The notes under the pieces: generated by a model
Seen by the model: the letters and a program-made list of their open reading frames with translations, nothing else
Databases searched by the model: none
What the model was told of the DNA's origin: nothing
Made by a program: the position numbers and the translations under genes
Source: Cricetomys ansorgei
Taxonomy: Eukaryota; Chordata; Mammalia; Rodentia; Nesomyidae
Direction: 5' to 3'
DNA length: 64,000 nt
Assembly: GCA_026225945.1 (NCBI GenBank)
Contig: JAMJFZ010004062.1
Coordinates: forward strand, 1 to 64,000
Part shown: in pieces, positions 1 through 12,295 of the stretch
Layout of the letters: the number at the start of each line of letters is the position of its first letter
Position numbering within the stretch: the stretch's first letter is position 1

Positions 1-164
1 TCAGCTCCAGCCAAGGTGGCAGTGGCACAATCTGGCTTATATTTTCAAACATCAGTGGGAAGGAGACTCCTGAGATAGTTGAGAGCCTCACATTTATCCT
101 TCAGTCCATCTGTCACTTTGAGGCTAGACAGGAGAGGAGAACTTGTAATAAGTAAGCTCAAAGC

Positions 165-390
165 TGGTATAGTGGCACTGCGCCTGTGAGCCTAGCATTT
201 AGGGTACTGTGATAAACGATTAGCTAGGGTTAGCCTGGGCTACATAGTTAATACCAGCCCACGCAGGGTTGCGGAATAAAACCCTGTCTCAAAAAATGAG
301 GTGAAGAGCAACTGAAGAAGACACTGGATGTCAGCCCCTGGCCTCCATGTGCATCTGCACTCACATGCACACACCCTCACACAGACCCAT
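165..390 (+). repeat. Composite SINE (B1-like part and tail)
   Basis: A B1-like body (CTGGGCTACATAG, CCCTGTCTCAAAAA) is followed by a GAAGACACTGGATGTC/GGCCTCCATGTGCA tail typical of a rodent composite SINE family. Confidence 0.6.
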
Positions 391-410
391 AATTAATGTA
401 ATAAAAATTT

Positions 411-608
411 GGATCAGGAGAGATGGTTCAGTGGTTAAGAATAATTTGCTATTCTTGCAGAGGACCTAAATTCCATTCCCAGCACTCATCAGGCAGCTCA
501 CGACCACCTGCCAGGAGATCTGACTTACTTTTCTGTGTCAGGGCACCTACACAAGTGTACATGTGTGCACACACACATAGAAAATTTTTTTAAGCTTAAA
601 AAAAAAAG
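411..608 (+). repeat. B2 SINE
   Basis: Head reads GGAGAGATGGTTCAGTGGTTAAG, ending in an A/T-rich tail. Confidence 0.8.
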
Positions 609-680
609 GGGGCCTATTGTTGTCCTGGAACACATACAGGGAAAAGAACAGGGCTTTTCAGAGCAGGTGTTTGGGGGAGG

Positions 681-770
681 GGGCTGAGGATATGGCTTAG
701 TGGTTGAGCACTTGCCTAGTGTGCATGAGATCTTGGGTTCAGTCCCTGGCCCTGCAGCAAATCTGTAAAA
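681..770 (+). repeat. ID SINE
   Basis: GGCTGAGGATATGGCTTAGTGG with A and B box-like parts of a BC1/ID element. Confidence 0.75.
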
Positions 771-934
771 CTAAGAGCACCTGTTTGGTAACTCTTGCCC
801 AGTTAGAATTCCAGAACTGCCACTGATCATTCAGGTGATCTTGGCCATGTTTTTTCCCCCAGCTTCTCTTCTGTGGATGCAAACCCAAATATAACCTAGT
901 GCAGGGATAAGGACTGAGGAAAGGAATATATTGA

Positions 935-1085
935 ATGTGCTCAGCATGGTACCTGACACCCTAGTGCTAACTCTTGATCTTATCATTTAATCCTTGTTTA
1001 CCATTTTCCCCTATTGGTAAGAAGGTTGGTAAGATGGGATGATTGCTCAGAGAGAGACACAATGATAGGACTAGGATCTGAAGGC
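935..1085 (-). repeat. MIR fragment
   Basis: Diverged reverse MIR with the TTATCATTTAATCCTTG core region. Confidence 0.45.
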
Positions 1086-1204
1086 AGTGGCCCCCAGGGC
1101 TACCATGTGCCATGCTGCCTCCTGGCATTAGCCCCTTTGTGGACCTTGCCACAGTCTGTGGAAGGCTACGGAAGGCTGTAGCTACTATCTTGTGGCTCCC
1201 TGTA

Positions 1205-1635
1205 GAACTGTGTTAGTCACTTGCTGTAAAATAATGCCTGACATAAATAACATAAAAGAGGAAAGATTTGTTTGGGCTCACAGTTTTGAAAAGTTATGGT
1301 CCATGCTTGGCTGACTCTGTTGCTTTGGGGCTGTTGAAGCAGAGCACAACAGCAGAAGGGTATGGAGGGGCAACATTCCTCATCTCTTAGTGGCCCAGGC
1401 AGTAGAGAGAAACAGGAAGGGACAAGATGCATTCTGGGTATGTTTCCAGGACCTATTTCCTCCAACTAGGTCCCACCTCTTTTCACTCCCTCCAAATAAC
1501 ACCACCATCTAACAACTCCATGAGAAATGAGGTCAGAGTCCTCAGGAGCCAGTCACTTCCCAAAAGCCCATCAACTGGCAATGCAGTCCCCAGTATCTGA
1601 GCCTGTGGGGACATTTCATATTCAAACTATAATGA
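1205..1635 (-). repeat. MaLR-type LTR
   Basis: Reverse-oriented MaLR features: GATTTGTTTGGGCTCACAG at one end and GTGGGGACATTTCATATTC at the other, with the poly(A)-region end on the left. Confidence 0.6.
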
Positions 1636-2857
1636 GTACCCTGGGGCTTTGATTTTCACTGAGAGATGGTCACAGCCTTAGCCACTGCAGACTTAATTAC
1701 TTAAGCCTTCCAAGTAGGACACATGCAGCCAAGCTAAGCTCTCTTGCTGACAGTTTGAGCTCAGACTTCCTTTAGGTCTTAGGAAGGGGGGGAGCAAGAA
1801 GGAAGGATTAGAATTCTCATCCTCCTGTGAGTGTTTCTTCCTCCCCTGGGCAACAGAAACAGTCTGATGCTTACAGGGTTGACCTATCACTGACTGGCTG
1901 TTTCCTCAGAGCGGGTGGTGGGGCCTTCTGGGGGTTAAATGAGTATTGTTAGGAAGCACTTAGGGACCTCATTCCAGGGCCCGAAGATAGTGGCTTTCAC
2001 CCCAGATCACACAGCTCCTTTTTCCAAGGCTGTTGCTGACAAGCCAGCACTGGCTCCTCCTGAGGCTGGAGACCCCAAGGCTAGCCCTCTTTTGAGCTGA
2101 ATCCTTGCTCCCTGACTCCTGCTGCTCCTGGCTCCCATCCCTCGTCAGAGTAATGCTGTGGGAGGTTTTAGTGGATACGACATTAGATACTATGTCTCCT
2201 GTCTAAGTAGAAACAGGATGAGTAATGCTCAGAAATCTAATTGGAAAGATATACTGTAATGGTTTTCACTAGACACTGGGGATAGAAAAGAATGTGCCTT
2301 TCTTTTCCTTGAAGCACTCACTGTTTTCTTCTGTGCTTTATTTCATTGATTGCCAAGCAGTATGCTACCCTAGTACCAGACACAGATCAATGTTTACACC
2401 CCAGGGACTGCTGAAGAAAGGACGGCTGAATGGAAGGCAAGGGAGGCCTTATCTGTGTGTCTCGGCAACTGACTCCTGTCAGCAGCAGCAGGACAGAAGC
2501 TAGCCTTGGGTGGTGGGTCTGTCTTTGCAGTAGCGATGAGGACAGCAGGCATGGGACCTTTAAGGCCATTGATGGAGTAAGTTCTTTGTTCTGAATTCAA
2601 CTTGTGAGTTTTGCCAGACAGACTCAGCCCTGGAAGCCTTATCCTTTGCTGTGCAGCTTTGATGGGATCAGCCATGGTCCTGGCATTGACCACCATTTGT
2701 CAGTGATCATGAAGCTCTCATGATGAGTGCTCATTCTAGTTCTCATCCTCTGCTGCCATCCAGCCTTCCCAGGACACATGTGTAGAGAGTAAGGGACATG
2801 TCTAAGCCACCCCCAGTCTCAGCTGACAGGTGAGTCTGGTAAAGACAAGAAGAATTA

Positions 2858-3085
2858 GGCTGAGCAGTTAAGAATACTCACTGCTCTTGTAGAGGACCTG
2901 ACTTGGGTTCCCAGCATCCACATGGCAATTCACAACTGTCTGTAACTCCAGTTCCAGGGATTCCAGTATTTATCTCTCTGTTGGCCTCCAGAGTACTACT
3001 GCACACACACACAGGGTCCTTAGACATACATGCAGGCAAGATACTCATACACATAAAATAAAAATAAATCTTAAAAAAAAAAAAG
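2858..3085 (+). repeat. B2 SINE
   Basis: GGCTGAGCAGTTAAG head, CCAGCATCCACATGG middle and ATAAATCTTAAAAAAAA tail. Confidence 0.8.
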
Positions 3086-3329
3086 ACCAGAAATTAGCCA
3101 CACTAGTCCTAATTTCTAACCCCTGGACTCCTGGCTTATTCCTACCACCAAGTTTGGGGCTAATTTGTTATATACCATTATTGCCACAGCTGGTAACTGA
3201 TGCAGGTGATAAATTTGGACTCCCCCATTGTAGTTTTGCTTACAGAGAGAACAGTCATTCATTGGCCAGTGTGAATGAGAATCCTACCCCTTGAACTAGA
3301 GAACTTCTCGCTCCAATTTTTGTTAAACT

Positions 3330-3481
3330 TTAAAAATGTGTGTGTGTGTGTGTTAAGGCATATATGACAGTCTGTGGGAGTCAGTTATCTCCCTTCACTG
3401 TGGTTTCTGGGGACTGAGCTCGCCAGGCTAATGATAATGCTGAAGTAAACACCTTTACCCACTGAGCTATTTTGCCAGCCC
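3330..3481 (-). repeat. B2/B3-family SINE with (TG)n
   Basis: A TG run followed by CACTGAGCTATTTTGCCAGCC, the reverse complement of a B3/B2 head. Confidence 0.6.
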
Positions 3482-4944
3482 TCAATTTTTTTTTTAAAAG
3501 ATAGTTACTTAGTATCTGTAACTCTAGGAACGTAGTACATCAGCCTCACCTGAACACATGCAGTTTCTCATTTGTTGTTTGAACAGCAAGTGGCGACTAA
3601 TACTTTTGAGAATTTACTCCAGATATTAGACTAGCAGTGAGGGCAATATGTTTTTTCTAGGGACAGTTTACTCTGCTACCCCACTTTATAGCCAAGGAGT
3701 AGGATGGCAAAGGAAGACTCCACCCACCCAGAGAGAAGAGCTGGACCAATGGGAAGAATGAAAGAAGAGTCCGGGAGCCTAGCAGCAGCTGTCTCACACA
3801 CCTTGAGCAGGTGGCCAGGGTGGTCTGCCGGTGTCTGAGTATTGGGCAAAGGGAAGCCACACAGCATGAGATGAGACTACTGCGTATCAATATGGACTTT
3901 GAGCTGGACCTGGGGGCTTATGTCCTGAGTGTGAAGAAAACCTTGATTTGACAAACAAAAGGGCTGATGGTACCAGGAAGGAGGGTGTGACTAGAGAAGC
4001 AGCCAGGATACCATTTCTGCTTTCTACAACATCGTTTTCACTCTCTGTATAAATGGCTTTCCGTGGTGTAGGGGGAGCTTCCTAAATACATGGGAAACCA
4101 GAGGGAGCCTCAGTAAGGAGGTTGGTGCTGTGTTATCAGTCAGACCAGAGAAATGTGAGCAAAAGGAATGGAAGGTCTTGGCCCTCAGAATCATCATGGG
4201 TCACCCTCAATCTGTCATAATACTGATACTGATTTCCAAGAGGCCACTTGGTTAGGACAGTGGTCTACACAAAGCAGGAGAGCTGCTTATATTCTTTCAA
4301 ACTGTGAGTGTGGGAAGAGGAAAAAACAAAAAACCCAAAGACCTTTCTTGCAGTATGTGGGAGATTTAGTTCAGTAGTCATTTCCTTGTCATTGTTTGCT
4401 GTAATCTGACTGACACATCTTAGAATATGAGTTCATGGTGTGTCATCAGCCCGTATTAGTAGAACAGACTCATTGTGTGTCACCAGTGCAACTAGGGACA
4501 GTGGACTCGTGTCACTCACTAGCTTTCTACCTCATTACTCTAGGTTAGTATCTCTTCCCAAGTACACTATGACCTCTGCATCCTTAAACGTAATGGATTT
4601 AGGCAACTGTTACCATTGCTTCTTCTAGCAAGTAGGAGAAACCCCTTCCTTTGACTTTATGATCTGAGATTTTCTTGGGCTTCCTGCTGCTCCTCTAGTC
4701 ACAGCTTTGTCTCTATGAGACATATCCAAGTCATGGAAAAGGCTATTCTTCGTGATGCTAACTTCTTTTCTCTGGATGCTCTCATTAGTTCCCTTATCCA
4801 CACCAGGATGTCCCTGACTACCTATATGTGAATAATTATCCTTTAAACCATACTTCTGAGTTCCAGCCTCAGGGCTGACTGCTAATGTGGCACCTCTAGT
4901 ATGCCTTAAAGGCTCAACAGGTCCAGGAATCCAAGAACATAGCT

Positions 4945-5115
4945 CTGTTCATAGCTTTGTAGAGCCCTTACCTATTATATGCAAAGCCCTGGGTTCAAGA
5001 CTCATCAATACATATACACACAAGTTTAGTCAAGATCAGGAGTTCAAGCCCACCCTAGGTTATATAGCAAGTTCAAGGCCAGCCTGGGATTTACGAGACC
5101 CTGCCTTAAAAATAT
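4945..5115 (+). repeat. B4 SINE (ID plus B1-like part)
   Basis: An ID-like half (GCAAAGCCCTGGGTTCAAG) followed by AAGGCCAGCCTGGG of a B1-like half. Confidence 0.6.
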
Positions 5116-5124
5116 GGGGAAAAA

Positions 5125-5300
5125 TCAGCTGGCTGTGGTGGTGCACACCTTTAATCCCAGCATTCGAAAGGCAGAAGCAGGCAGATATCTGATTTTGAGG
5201 CCAGCCTGGTCTGCAGAGTTAGTTCCAGGACAGCCAGAGTTACAACAGAGAAACCTTGTTTTGAAAAAACAAAAAATAAATAGAAAGAAAAAAAAGAAAG
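5125..5300 (+). repeat. B1 SINE
   Basis: GGTGGTGCACACCTTTAATC start, GCCAGCCTGGTCTGC middle, A-rich tail. Confidence 0.85.
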
Positions 5301-5540
5301 AAAAATATCTCTTAAGCTTATTCATCTCTTCCCATATCCAGCATGTCAAAGTTATTCTACTTTCAGCAGAACAAATTGTGGCAGCCTCCCATGTGACTTT
5401 ATGACCAGACACACCCTAAGTTCTGCTCTTTTTCTGCAGTCCCCAAAGAATGTGTGTCAGTAAATGGTCTAACAACATCTGCCACCTCCTTAGCCTCTAG
5501 TGGTTGCCCCATTTGCACTGAAGAAAAAAAAAAAAATCCT

Positions 5541-5600
5541 TTAGAGTGCTCGCCTAGCACTCCTGATGCCCTGAGCTCAATCCCTATCACTGCCAAAAAG
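5541..5600 (+). repeat. ID SINE fragment
   Basis: GTGCTCGCCTAGCACTCCTG and CTCAATCCCTATCACTGCC, the 3' part of an ID element; a GGAA-rich tail follows to 5670. Confidence 0.5.
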
Positions 5601-5699
5601 GAAAAACAGGAAAAGAGGGAGGGAGAGTGAAGGGAAGGAAGAAAAGAAGGAAGAGAGGAGGGGGGAACCCTTAAGATGACCTCCAAGAGTCCCATGCAG

Positions 5700-6575
5700 T
5701 TGGTATGGTTTGGATGGGTATTCCCCAAAGCCCACATGCTAAAGCTTAGGTGTTAGCCTGTGACACTGAAGATTTGGAAGCAGGGGTAGGCAGAGCCTTG
5801 GAGAAGGAAGGATGTTAGGTCACTGGGTTACTGTGCCTCCATCCTGTCTTTTCTTTGCTTTCTGGTTCCTGCGAGGTGTGTGCCAGTGAAAAGACCGCCC
5901 GGGGGACTCCCAAGGAACCACAAGACGTTCAAACCAATGCAAACCCACGAGGTGTTTATTATCCAGCATGCCGAGTTCCACTCAGCCTGGTCCCACGCAC
6001 AGGATAAGCATGGTGGACCCAGAACTCTTTGTCCCCAGGACTTTTACCGGGGTGCAGGGGAAGGGGCCTGGGGACAGGGCTTTTGCAGCTCCGATTGGCT
6101 CAGAGCTCCTCAAGTCCTGCATCTCCCAACCTAGTTGGTTAGGTATTCGCACACGAGCGCACACGGGAATGGTGGCCCGAGGGACAGGAAGGTGCTTGGG
6201 ATGTTTGGGGAGGGGATTCCTGCTGATAGATGTTAAGCTTAATGGTCATTCCCCTGTGGGTGGGGAGAAAACTGAGGAGACTGTTAATGGCTGTTCTTGG
6301 AAAGGCATCTCCCGATAGGAGGCATTTCCCCCCCCCTCCCCGCCCCATACTGCTAGCATTCAGGTGATGAGGCACTGGATTCCTAAAGGTCATTTTATAT
6401 TTCTTAAATCCTTTCACCAGCACATGCTGTCCACCTTGTGCCTTGTCACAGATCCAGGGGCCAACTGACTTTGGACTGAAGCCTGTAAAATCATTAGCCA
6501 AATAATCCTTTCCTTCTTATAAGTTGTATATTCCAGGTGTTTTGCAACAAAAATAGAAACCTGAGTAAGTAAGTA
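5700..6575 (+). repeat. MaLR LTR split by a younger LTR
   Basis: The left part (5700-5878) has ATGGTTTGGATGGGTATTCC; the right part (6363-6575) has the MaLR end with AGCCAAATAATCCTTTCCTT and CAGGTGTTTTGCAACAAAAA. The two halves are continuous once the inserted LTR is removed. Confidence 0.65.
5879..6362 (-). mobile_element. Solo LTR of a gammaretrovirus-type (ERV1) element
   Basis: 484 bp beginning TG and ending CA, flanked by GGTG on both sides (5875-5878 and 6363-6366), a 4-bp target-site duplication as made by gammaretroviruses. On the minus strand it has a CCAAT box (GAGCCAATCGG), AATAAA, then a U5-like part with CTTGTGGTTCCTTGGGAG and a GGGCGGTCTTTTCAC end, resembling murine-leukaemia-type U5. 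No internal viral genes are present. CpG content is higher than in the flanks, suggesting a relatively recent insertion. Confidence 0.75.
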
Positions 6576-6639
6576 GTAAGTAAACCTAGGTAATCTGCAT
6601 ATATTCATGCAGATTATATGTTACATCTCTTTTCTTTAG

Positions 6640-6755
6640 GTCTTGCTAAATTCAAGCTGACTTGAACTCTCTGTAGCTCAGGCAGGCCTTGAATTTGAAA
6701 TCCACCTGCTCCAGCTTCTGGAGTAGATAGGATCACAGACCTGTGTCACTGGCCT
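6640..6755 (-). repeat. B1/B4-derived fragment
   Basis: Reverse B1-like text (CTGTAGCTCAGGCAGGCCTTG, CACAGACCTGTGTCACTGG). Confidence 0.5.
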
Positions 6756-7127
6756 GCTATGTATCTCCATCTTAAACTTCTCAGTTTCTGTGCTTCAACT
6801 TCTAAGTTGCACCTAAAACCTCCCAGCTTTTTCAAAATGCTTCCTGCCACAGGATCTTTGCACAGACTCTTCCGTCTCTCCCCTGCTTCATCCTTCTCCT
6901 TGAGTTCTGAGTCCAGGTGTCAGTTCCTCACAGACATCCTTCTCATCACTCAGGTTTGAATCTAATGATTCTCTAATCAAAGTCTGCTTCCTCAATGGAT
7001 TTTAAGCACCACCCAACAAGGGCTAGATCTGTTTTGTTGTGTTGTTTGGTTTTGTTTATCTCAGTTATTTAGAGCAAGGCACATCACCTGGCACATAATA
7101 GGTATTCCTAATGACTTAAATAATTAC

Positions 7128-7320
7128 CAGTTGAGTCAGTGAAATGACTCAGCAGGCAAAGACACCTACCTGCTGCCAAGCCTGATGACCTGAGTTCTAT
7201 CCTCAGGACCCATATGGTGGAAGGAGAGAGCTGATTTCCACAAGTTGTCATCTGACTTCTGTACTTACAAAGTGACACATGCACCTACACACACGCACAC
7301 ACACACAAAAAAATAATTAG
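7128..7320 (+). repeat. B3 SINE
   Basis: AATGACTCAGCAGGCAAAG head, CCTGATGACCTGAGTTC and CACAAGTTGTCATCTGAC typical of B3. Confidence 0.8.
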
Positions 7321-7339
7321 GGGCTCAGACTAGCCCTAG

Positions 7340-7565
7340 ACTAGGGGCTGGAGAAATGGCTCAGAGGGGAAGAACACTTGTTCTTGCAGAGGACCCCAGT
7401 TTGATTGTCAGCACTCACATGGCAGCTCACAATAACCTATAATTTTCTCCATGGAGATATGACACCGTTTTCTAGACTTTATGACAAGAGGCTCACACAT
7501 TGGCACGCATATATTCAAGCAGGCAAAATGCTCTTACACATTTTTTAAAAAGAAAAAAAAAAAGA
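7340..7565 (+). repeat. B2 SINE
   Basis: GGGGCTGGAGAAATGGCTCAG head and an A-rich tail. Confidence 0.8.
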
Positions 7566-7572
7566 ATGAAAT

Positions 7573-7755
7573 GACTGATGTCATTCAGTTTATCATAGAG
7601 TGCTTACCTGGTGTGCTGGAGGTCCTAGGCTTCATCTCCAACACTGCACAGGGCGTGGTGGCATATGTGCATAATTCCAGGATTTAAGGACTTGAGTCAG
7701 GACTTTTCCTAGCTGGAGGCCAGCCTGGGCTACAGAATGAGACTCTGTCTAAAGC
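7573..7755 (+). repeat. B4 SINE
   Basis: ID-like half (GAGTGCTTACCTGGTGTGC) plus B1-like half (GAGGCCAGCCTGGGCTAC). Confidence 0.65.
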
Positions 7756-8139
7756 AACAAAAGTCTACAGGTAGGTGAGTCTGATTTGAATCCTAAAGTA
7801 AATTTGAGAATCAAGCATTGAGAATCAAGAGCATCTCTGGGGCCTCTGGGATGAGGAACTTGCCCCTTCTCTAGTTACAGTGTGGCTCAGTGTGGAAAAG
7901 AAGGCCCAGCTTTCCAGGTAGCTCACTGCCCTCCACTTCCACAGCGGGAAAAGCTTTAATGAATGAGACATGTCTCTTGCCAAGACAAAGGGCCACATTC
8001 TTGGTTGTTTTCTTGGCCTCTGAAGATCCAAGATGTTAAAAGAAGCCAACTCAGAGTCTGCCAGGGGCCAGTCCCAGCAGAGTGTTCAGCAATTCAAGAG
8101 AGATGGGTGGATGGGATGAATACTGTAAATAAGAGCTCT

Positions 8140-9250
8140 TATAAATGGGAATAGGTTTCTCTATTCACACCTCGTATAGATGGCACCAGACCTTTCTCTT
8201 TATTTTGGCTTTTTCCTTCATACAAACTTCTTCCTCTAATCCAGCTTTTTCCCTTCTCTTCATAAAATCACACACATCATAGCATCCTAACTTAACACAG
8301 TTCTTATTTAGTTAATAGGGTGAAACAAGTTTGTTATTAACTAGAAAACATTAAGTCAGAGTTCTTTTTGCTTTTCCTAGGTGAAAGGAGAATCTGCCCA
8401 GTCTACATGCCACATAGCTCTATATCCTCAAGGTGCACACAAAAACTTATCAATTGTAGAAACTAGGAAAATACCAAATTAATTGTGGTCAAGGAAGTTC
8501 AAACTTAACAGTTGGCACTGAAACTCATTTGTTATACCTAATCATAGGCCTGTCTCTCATAAATGAGCCCCAGCAACCAGGCTCTCTTTGTTCTTGCTCT
8601 CTTACCCTGACCAAAATAAGTCTTCAGCTACCAAGATCATGTTTTTTTTATATAGTTCCCTAGGTTACTTGATCCAAAGCAGCTTGGTGAAACACCGTAA
8701 TCTGATGTTATTGATTAGTTATTCTTTCCGGAGTTTGAATAGAGTCACCAATTCAACTGAGTGGCACTGCCTTACCCAAGTGGCATTATTCGGGGTTGGG
8801 GGAGTAATCACTATTATTATGTGTGCCAGTAACACTGCCCAATGAGAGGCTACAGACCCCTTTTGAGATTTCACACCATTCATACCAGGAAAGGGAAGTA
8901 CGAGAATGCCAAGCAGCATCATGAGACATTCAGGAGACATATTTCTTGGGGCTTTGCCTTTGCGAGACACAGCCATCATGGATATACTAACCTGTGGGCC
9001 ATACTCTTCGGACCCCAATGCTGGCTGCAATTCTGGCATGCCATCGGCACGAGTCCCAGGTGGGACTTCAGGAAACAGATGCTACTCCATAAAGACCCTG
9101 AAGCCCCCAGGCTCTTGGTTTCAGTCAGCTCTGCTAAGGGTAGGTGGGATGCTTCTCATGTGAACAGAAATGGCTAGCTAGCCTAAATGTGAAAACTCAT
9201 ATCCCAGCTCTCTCATGTAGAAGTTTATTTTTAGTTATGCTTAAAATGGT
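8140..9250. other. AT-rich unique stretch, no assigned feature
   Basis: Not recognised as a gene or a familiar repeat. A CpG-containing part (about 8980-9070) has overlapping short open frames (8842-9177 and 8906-9163) that I cannot connect to a known protein. Confidence 0.4.
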
Positions 9251-9608
9251 TGTTTTGTGTGTTGTTGGGCAAAGGACTCCTCAGCCTTGGAATTTGTGTT
9301 GTCTGCTGCAGGTGTTGACTTTATGTAAAAGATGTTTGTTGCTTATGATCTGCACGTGGTATAAATAGAACACCTGAGGAGTTTAAGTATCAAAAACCCC
9401 TTAGATCAGATGTTCAGGTTCTACTGTACAGTATGGTGTTTGCCATGATAGTGGTTCCCTCTGCTGAGGTCTGGCAGAGTTTGCACCTATGAATATGCCT
9501 CCATGTCTTCCTTGTGAGTCTCCAGAGTAAAGAACTTCTACACTCTCTGCTTTCTTGCTCCTATTCAGTTGTGGGAGCCTTCTTATCTCTCCCAGTGTCT
9601 GGCAGTAA

Positions 9609-9642
9609 CACACACACACACACACACACATACACACACAGA
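9609..9642. repeat. (CA)n microsatellite
   Basis: About 15 CA units with one interruption. Confidence 0.95.
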
Positions 9643-10129
9643 GTGAGGGAGGGAGGAGACTCCCAGCCTCAGCTGGATGCTTCCCCAGCTTTCCCAAAAG
9701 GCATGCCCTTGTTCTGTCTCCAGAGGCTAGAAGAAGGTGTGTGAGTGCTGAGGCCTCCCAACCATACTGTCCCTGGGTTGTCTTAGTCACATCCTCAGCT
9801 AGAGCCCTACGTATGGAGGTAGAGAAAGCAAAAGGTTCAAAAGATTTCCATTGCTTGCTCTGACACCAGTATCAGTTTGCCACCAAAGGGGATAAAATGG
9901 TGGTCAGTGTCCAGAATGTTTTGTTTCAGTGATGTGTGCACAGGTATAGTTTCCAGAGAACTGCAGAGATCCCTGCACCTAACAGGTCCCTATGTAGCAT
10001 TGTGGAAGGCTCTGGAGCTGGTATCCTGGGTCACATGGCCTACTGCCTAGTCAGTGTCAGGAAGATAGCCAAGCAGTGCCTCCTTCCCCTAATTTGGTTA
10101 GTCAACACCTCCGGGAGCCTGAGTCCGAG

Positions 10130-10275
10130 ACCATAATGCTGAGAAGTGCTTACCGTGTGTGAAGTGTGCGCTAATATATCTTCCTTATATCTCATCCGGA
10201 AAACAGGAGCACTCTTATCATCCCCACTTAAGCTGAGAAGCAGAACAGTGAGATGTCACACAGCTTGCCCACTGT
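10130..10275 (-). repeat. MIR fragment
   Basis: Reverse MIR signature including TTATCATCCCCACTTAAG and CACACAGCTTGCCCAC. Confidence 0.55.
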
Positions 10276-11249
10276 GTGTCTCTGGTTCATCTATATCACT
10301 CCTAAAACAGCAGGGAGCTGTCTCCCATTGGGTGCACCATACTGCTGTGTGGGGCCTGCTACCTGCAACCTGCCAACTCTCTCTTCTCTGATGCTACTGC
10401 CCAAGACCTCAGTCTCTAGTGGGAGCTGCTGCTCTCAACTGAGATCCCATCAGACCCCAAGATTAGCCTCTTGACCCTTCTGGTAGCTGTTAGCACACAA
10501 GATCCCACTTCTTAAACATGGCTTTCATCTCTCCAAACAAACACAGATGTAGCTGGAGAAATGATCTCTTGGTGTCTCTGCCAGGGACCATCAGGGAGCT
10601 CTGTGCAGAAAGAGACTTTTCAGGTCTGTGCCTTGGAAGGGTGCCCCAGCAAAGAGAAGGACTGCAGGCAGAGGACATTGTACAGGCAAAAGCAAGCACT
10701 TGGAGAGTGCAGCATGTTTTTTGAGAGGGCTGCAGTGTTTATGGTGGGACAAGGACAGAGGGCATTCTGCTGGGAAAGCTTCAAGAGGGGAGAAGGCAGA
10801 TTTTATATGGCATGCTAAAACTACTGCACTTAAACTAAAAGCAGTGGTTTTAGGTTTTCATTATTATGATGAAACAGCTGAGATAATTGCCTTATAAATA
10901 GAAAAAAAGTTGTTTGGTCTATGGTTTCAGAGGTTCTGATCTAGGACTGGGCAGACCCATTTCTTGGGCTTCTGATGGGAGAGTCAGCTAGCTATGGCAA
11001 GAAGAGTGTGGCAGAAAACTGTTCACTTTGTAACCAGGACCAGGAAGCAAAAGGAGGAAGGAGCTAGGATCACCAAGAACACACTTCCAATGACCTAAGG
11101 ACTTCTGGTGAGGCTCCACCTTTTCAAGGGCCATAGTACCTCCCCAAAGCACCACTGTAGGGACCAAGGCTTTAACACATTAACACTTGAGAGCTGTTTA
11201 ATAAGCAAAGTATACCAATATAGTTTTAAAAATTATGACGCTTAATCAC

Positions 11250-11335
11250 AAACATATAATTCAGTGATAGAGCACTAGCCTAGAATGCCTGTAAGGCCCT
11301 GGGTTCCATCCCCAGCACCATAAAATAAAAACAAA
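11250..11335 (+). repeat. ID SINE
   Basis: TTCAGTGATAGAGCACTAG, AAGGCCCTGGGTTCCATCC and an A-rich tail. Confidence 0.8.
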
Positions 11336-11354
11336 ATAAGTTAAAATTATGGTG

Positions 11355-11690
11355 CTTAAGCCAGGGAGATAGATGTCTCCGTGGATAAACGTGCTTACTG
11401 GGAAAGCTTGATGACCTGACTTCAAATCCTCTGAACCCAAGTAAAACTAGATTCTATGGGTGTATCTGTAGTCTCAGAATGCCTATGGCATTATGGGAGG
11501 TGGAGCAGGTGAGTCCCTAGAAGCTCACCAGCCAGGAGCCTGGAGGAGGAAGCACAGGTGCAAACAACAAATAGACCTTGCCTCTAACAAGGCAGAGCCT
11601 GAAGGGCTGACACCTGAGGCGTCCTTTGATCTCCGCGTGCATGCTGTGACCATGGGCATCCTCACTCACAAACATACAGGTAAACTCATC
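11355..11690 (+). repeat. B3/composite SINE
   Basis: GGGAGATAGATGTCTCCGTGG head, GCTTGATGACCTGACTTC and a tail with CTCACTCACAAACATAC. Confidence 0.55.
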
Positions 11691-11944
11691 AATCAGTCAT
11701 TCAGTCAATCAATCAATATTAAAGCTAAGGCACAAAAGCTGAGTTGTGTATGGTGCCCCCAGGACTTGGTGGCTCCTAGCAGCAGTGTCTGCTTCTTGCT
11801 TGTGTTAAGGTGTCATCCAGTGCTGATGGGCCTGGCAAGACCTTCTTCTTGCCCTCACTCTGGGCCTCCCACTGGCAGAGCATTCCATGTACCCATGTGG
11901 AATACTGCAGGTCACAGACAGATGCTGTAGTGTGTTCAGGCTGT

Positions 11945-12295
11945 ATTTTTGTCTGGTTCCCGCTGCTATCACAGAATTAGAAACATTAGAGGTTTATTTA
12001 GTTTACATCTCTGGAGACTGGGAAGTCCGGAGTATGGTGCCAACATCTGTGAAGGCCTTCCTACTGGTCATTCAGTGACAGAGGGACAAGTCAGTACCTG
12101 TTAGATAGAAAGGGTGTCTGCTCAGGGGTCCCTTCCTCTTCAAGTAAAGACACAAATTCTGCCATAATGGCCAACCTGCCTGACATCATCTAACTCTAAT
12201 CACATCTTTATATCATGGAACACATGAATTTGGGGGTTAAGTTTTCAACAAATGAACTTTGGAGGACACATTCAAATCACAGCAGCAGCTGCCAT
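11945..12295 (-). repeat. MLT1-like MaLR LTR
   Basis: Reverse MLT1 signature: GGAGACTGGGAAGTCCGG, GTGAAGGCCTTCC, CATCTAACTCTAATCACATC and a final GGAGGACACATTCAAATCAC. Confidence 0.75.

Noticed and set aside
7338..7420. tRNA-like A/B box sequences
   Set aside because: These, like similar stretches elsewhere, are the tRNA-derived heads of B2, B3 and ID SINEs, not tRNA genes.
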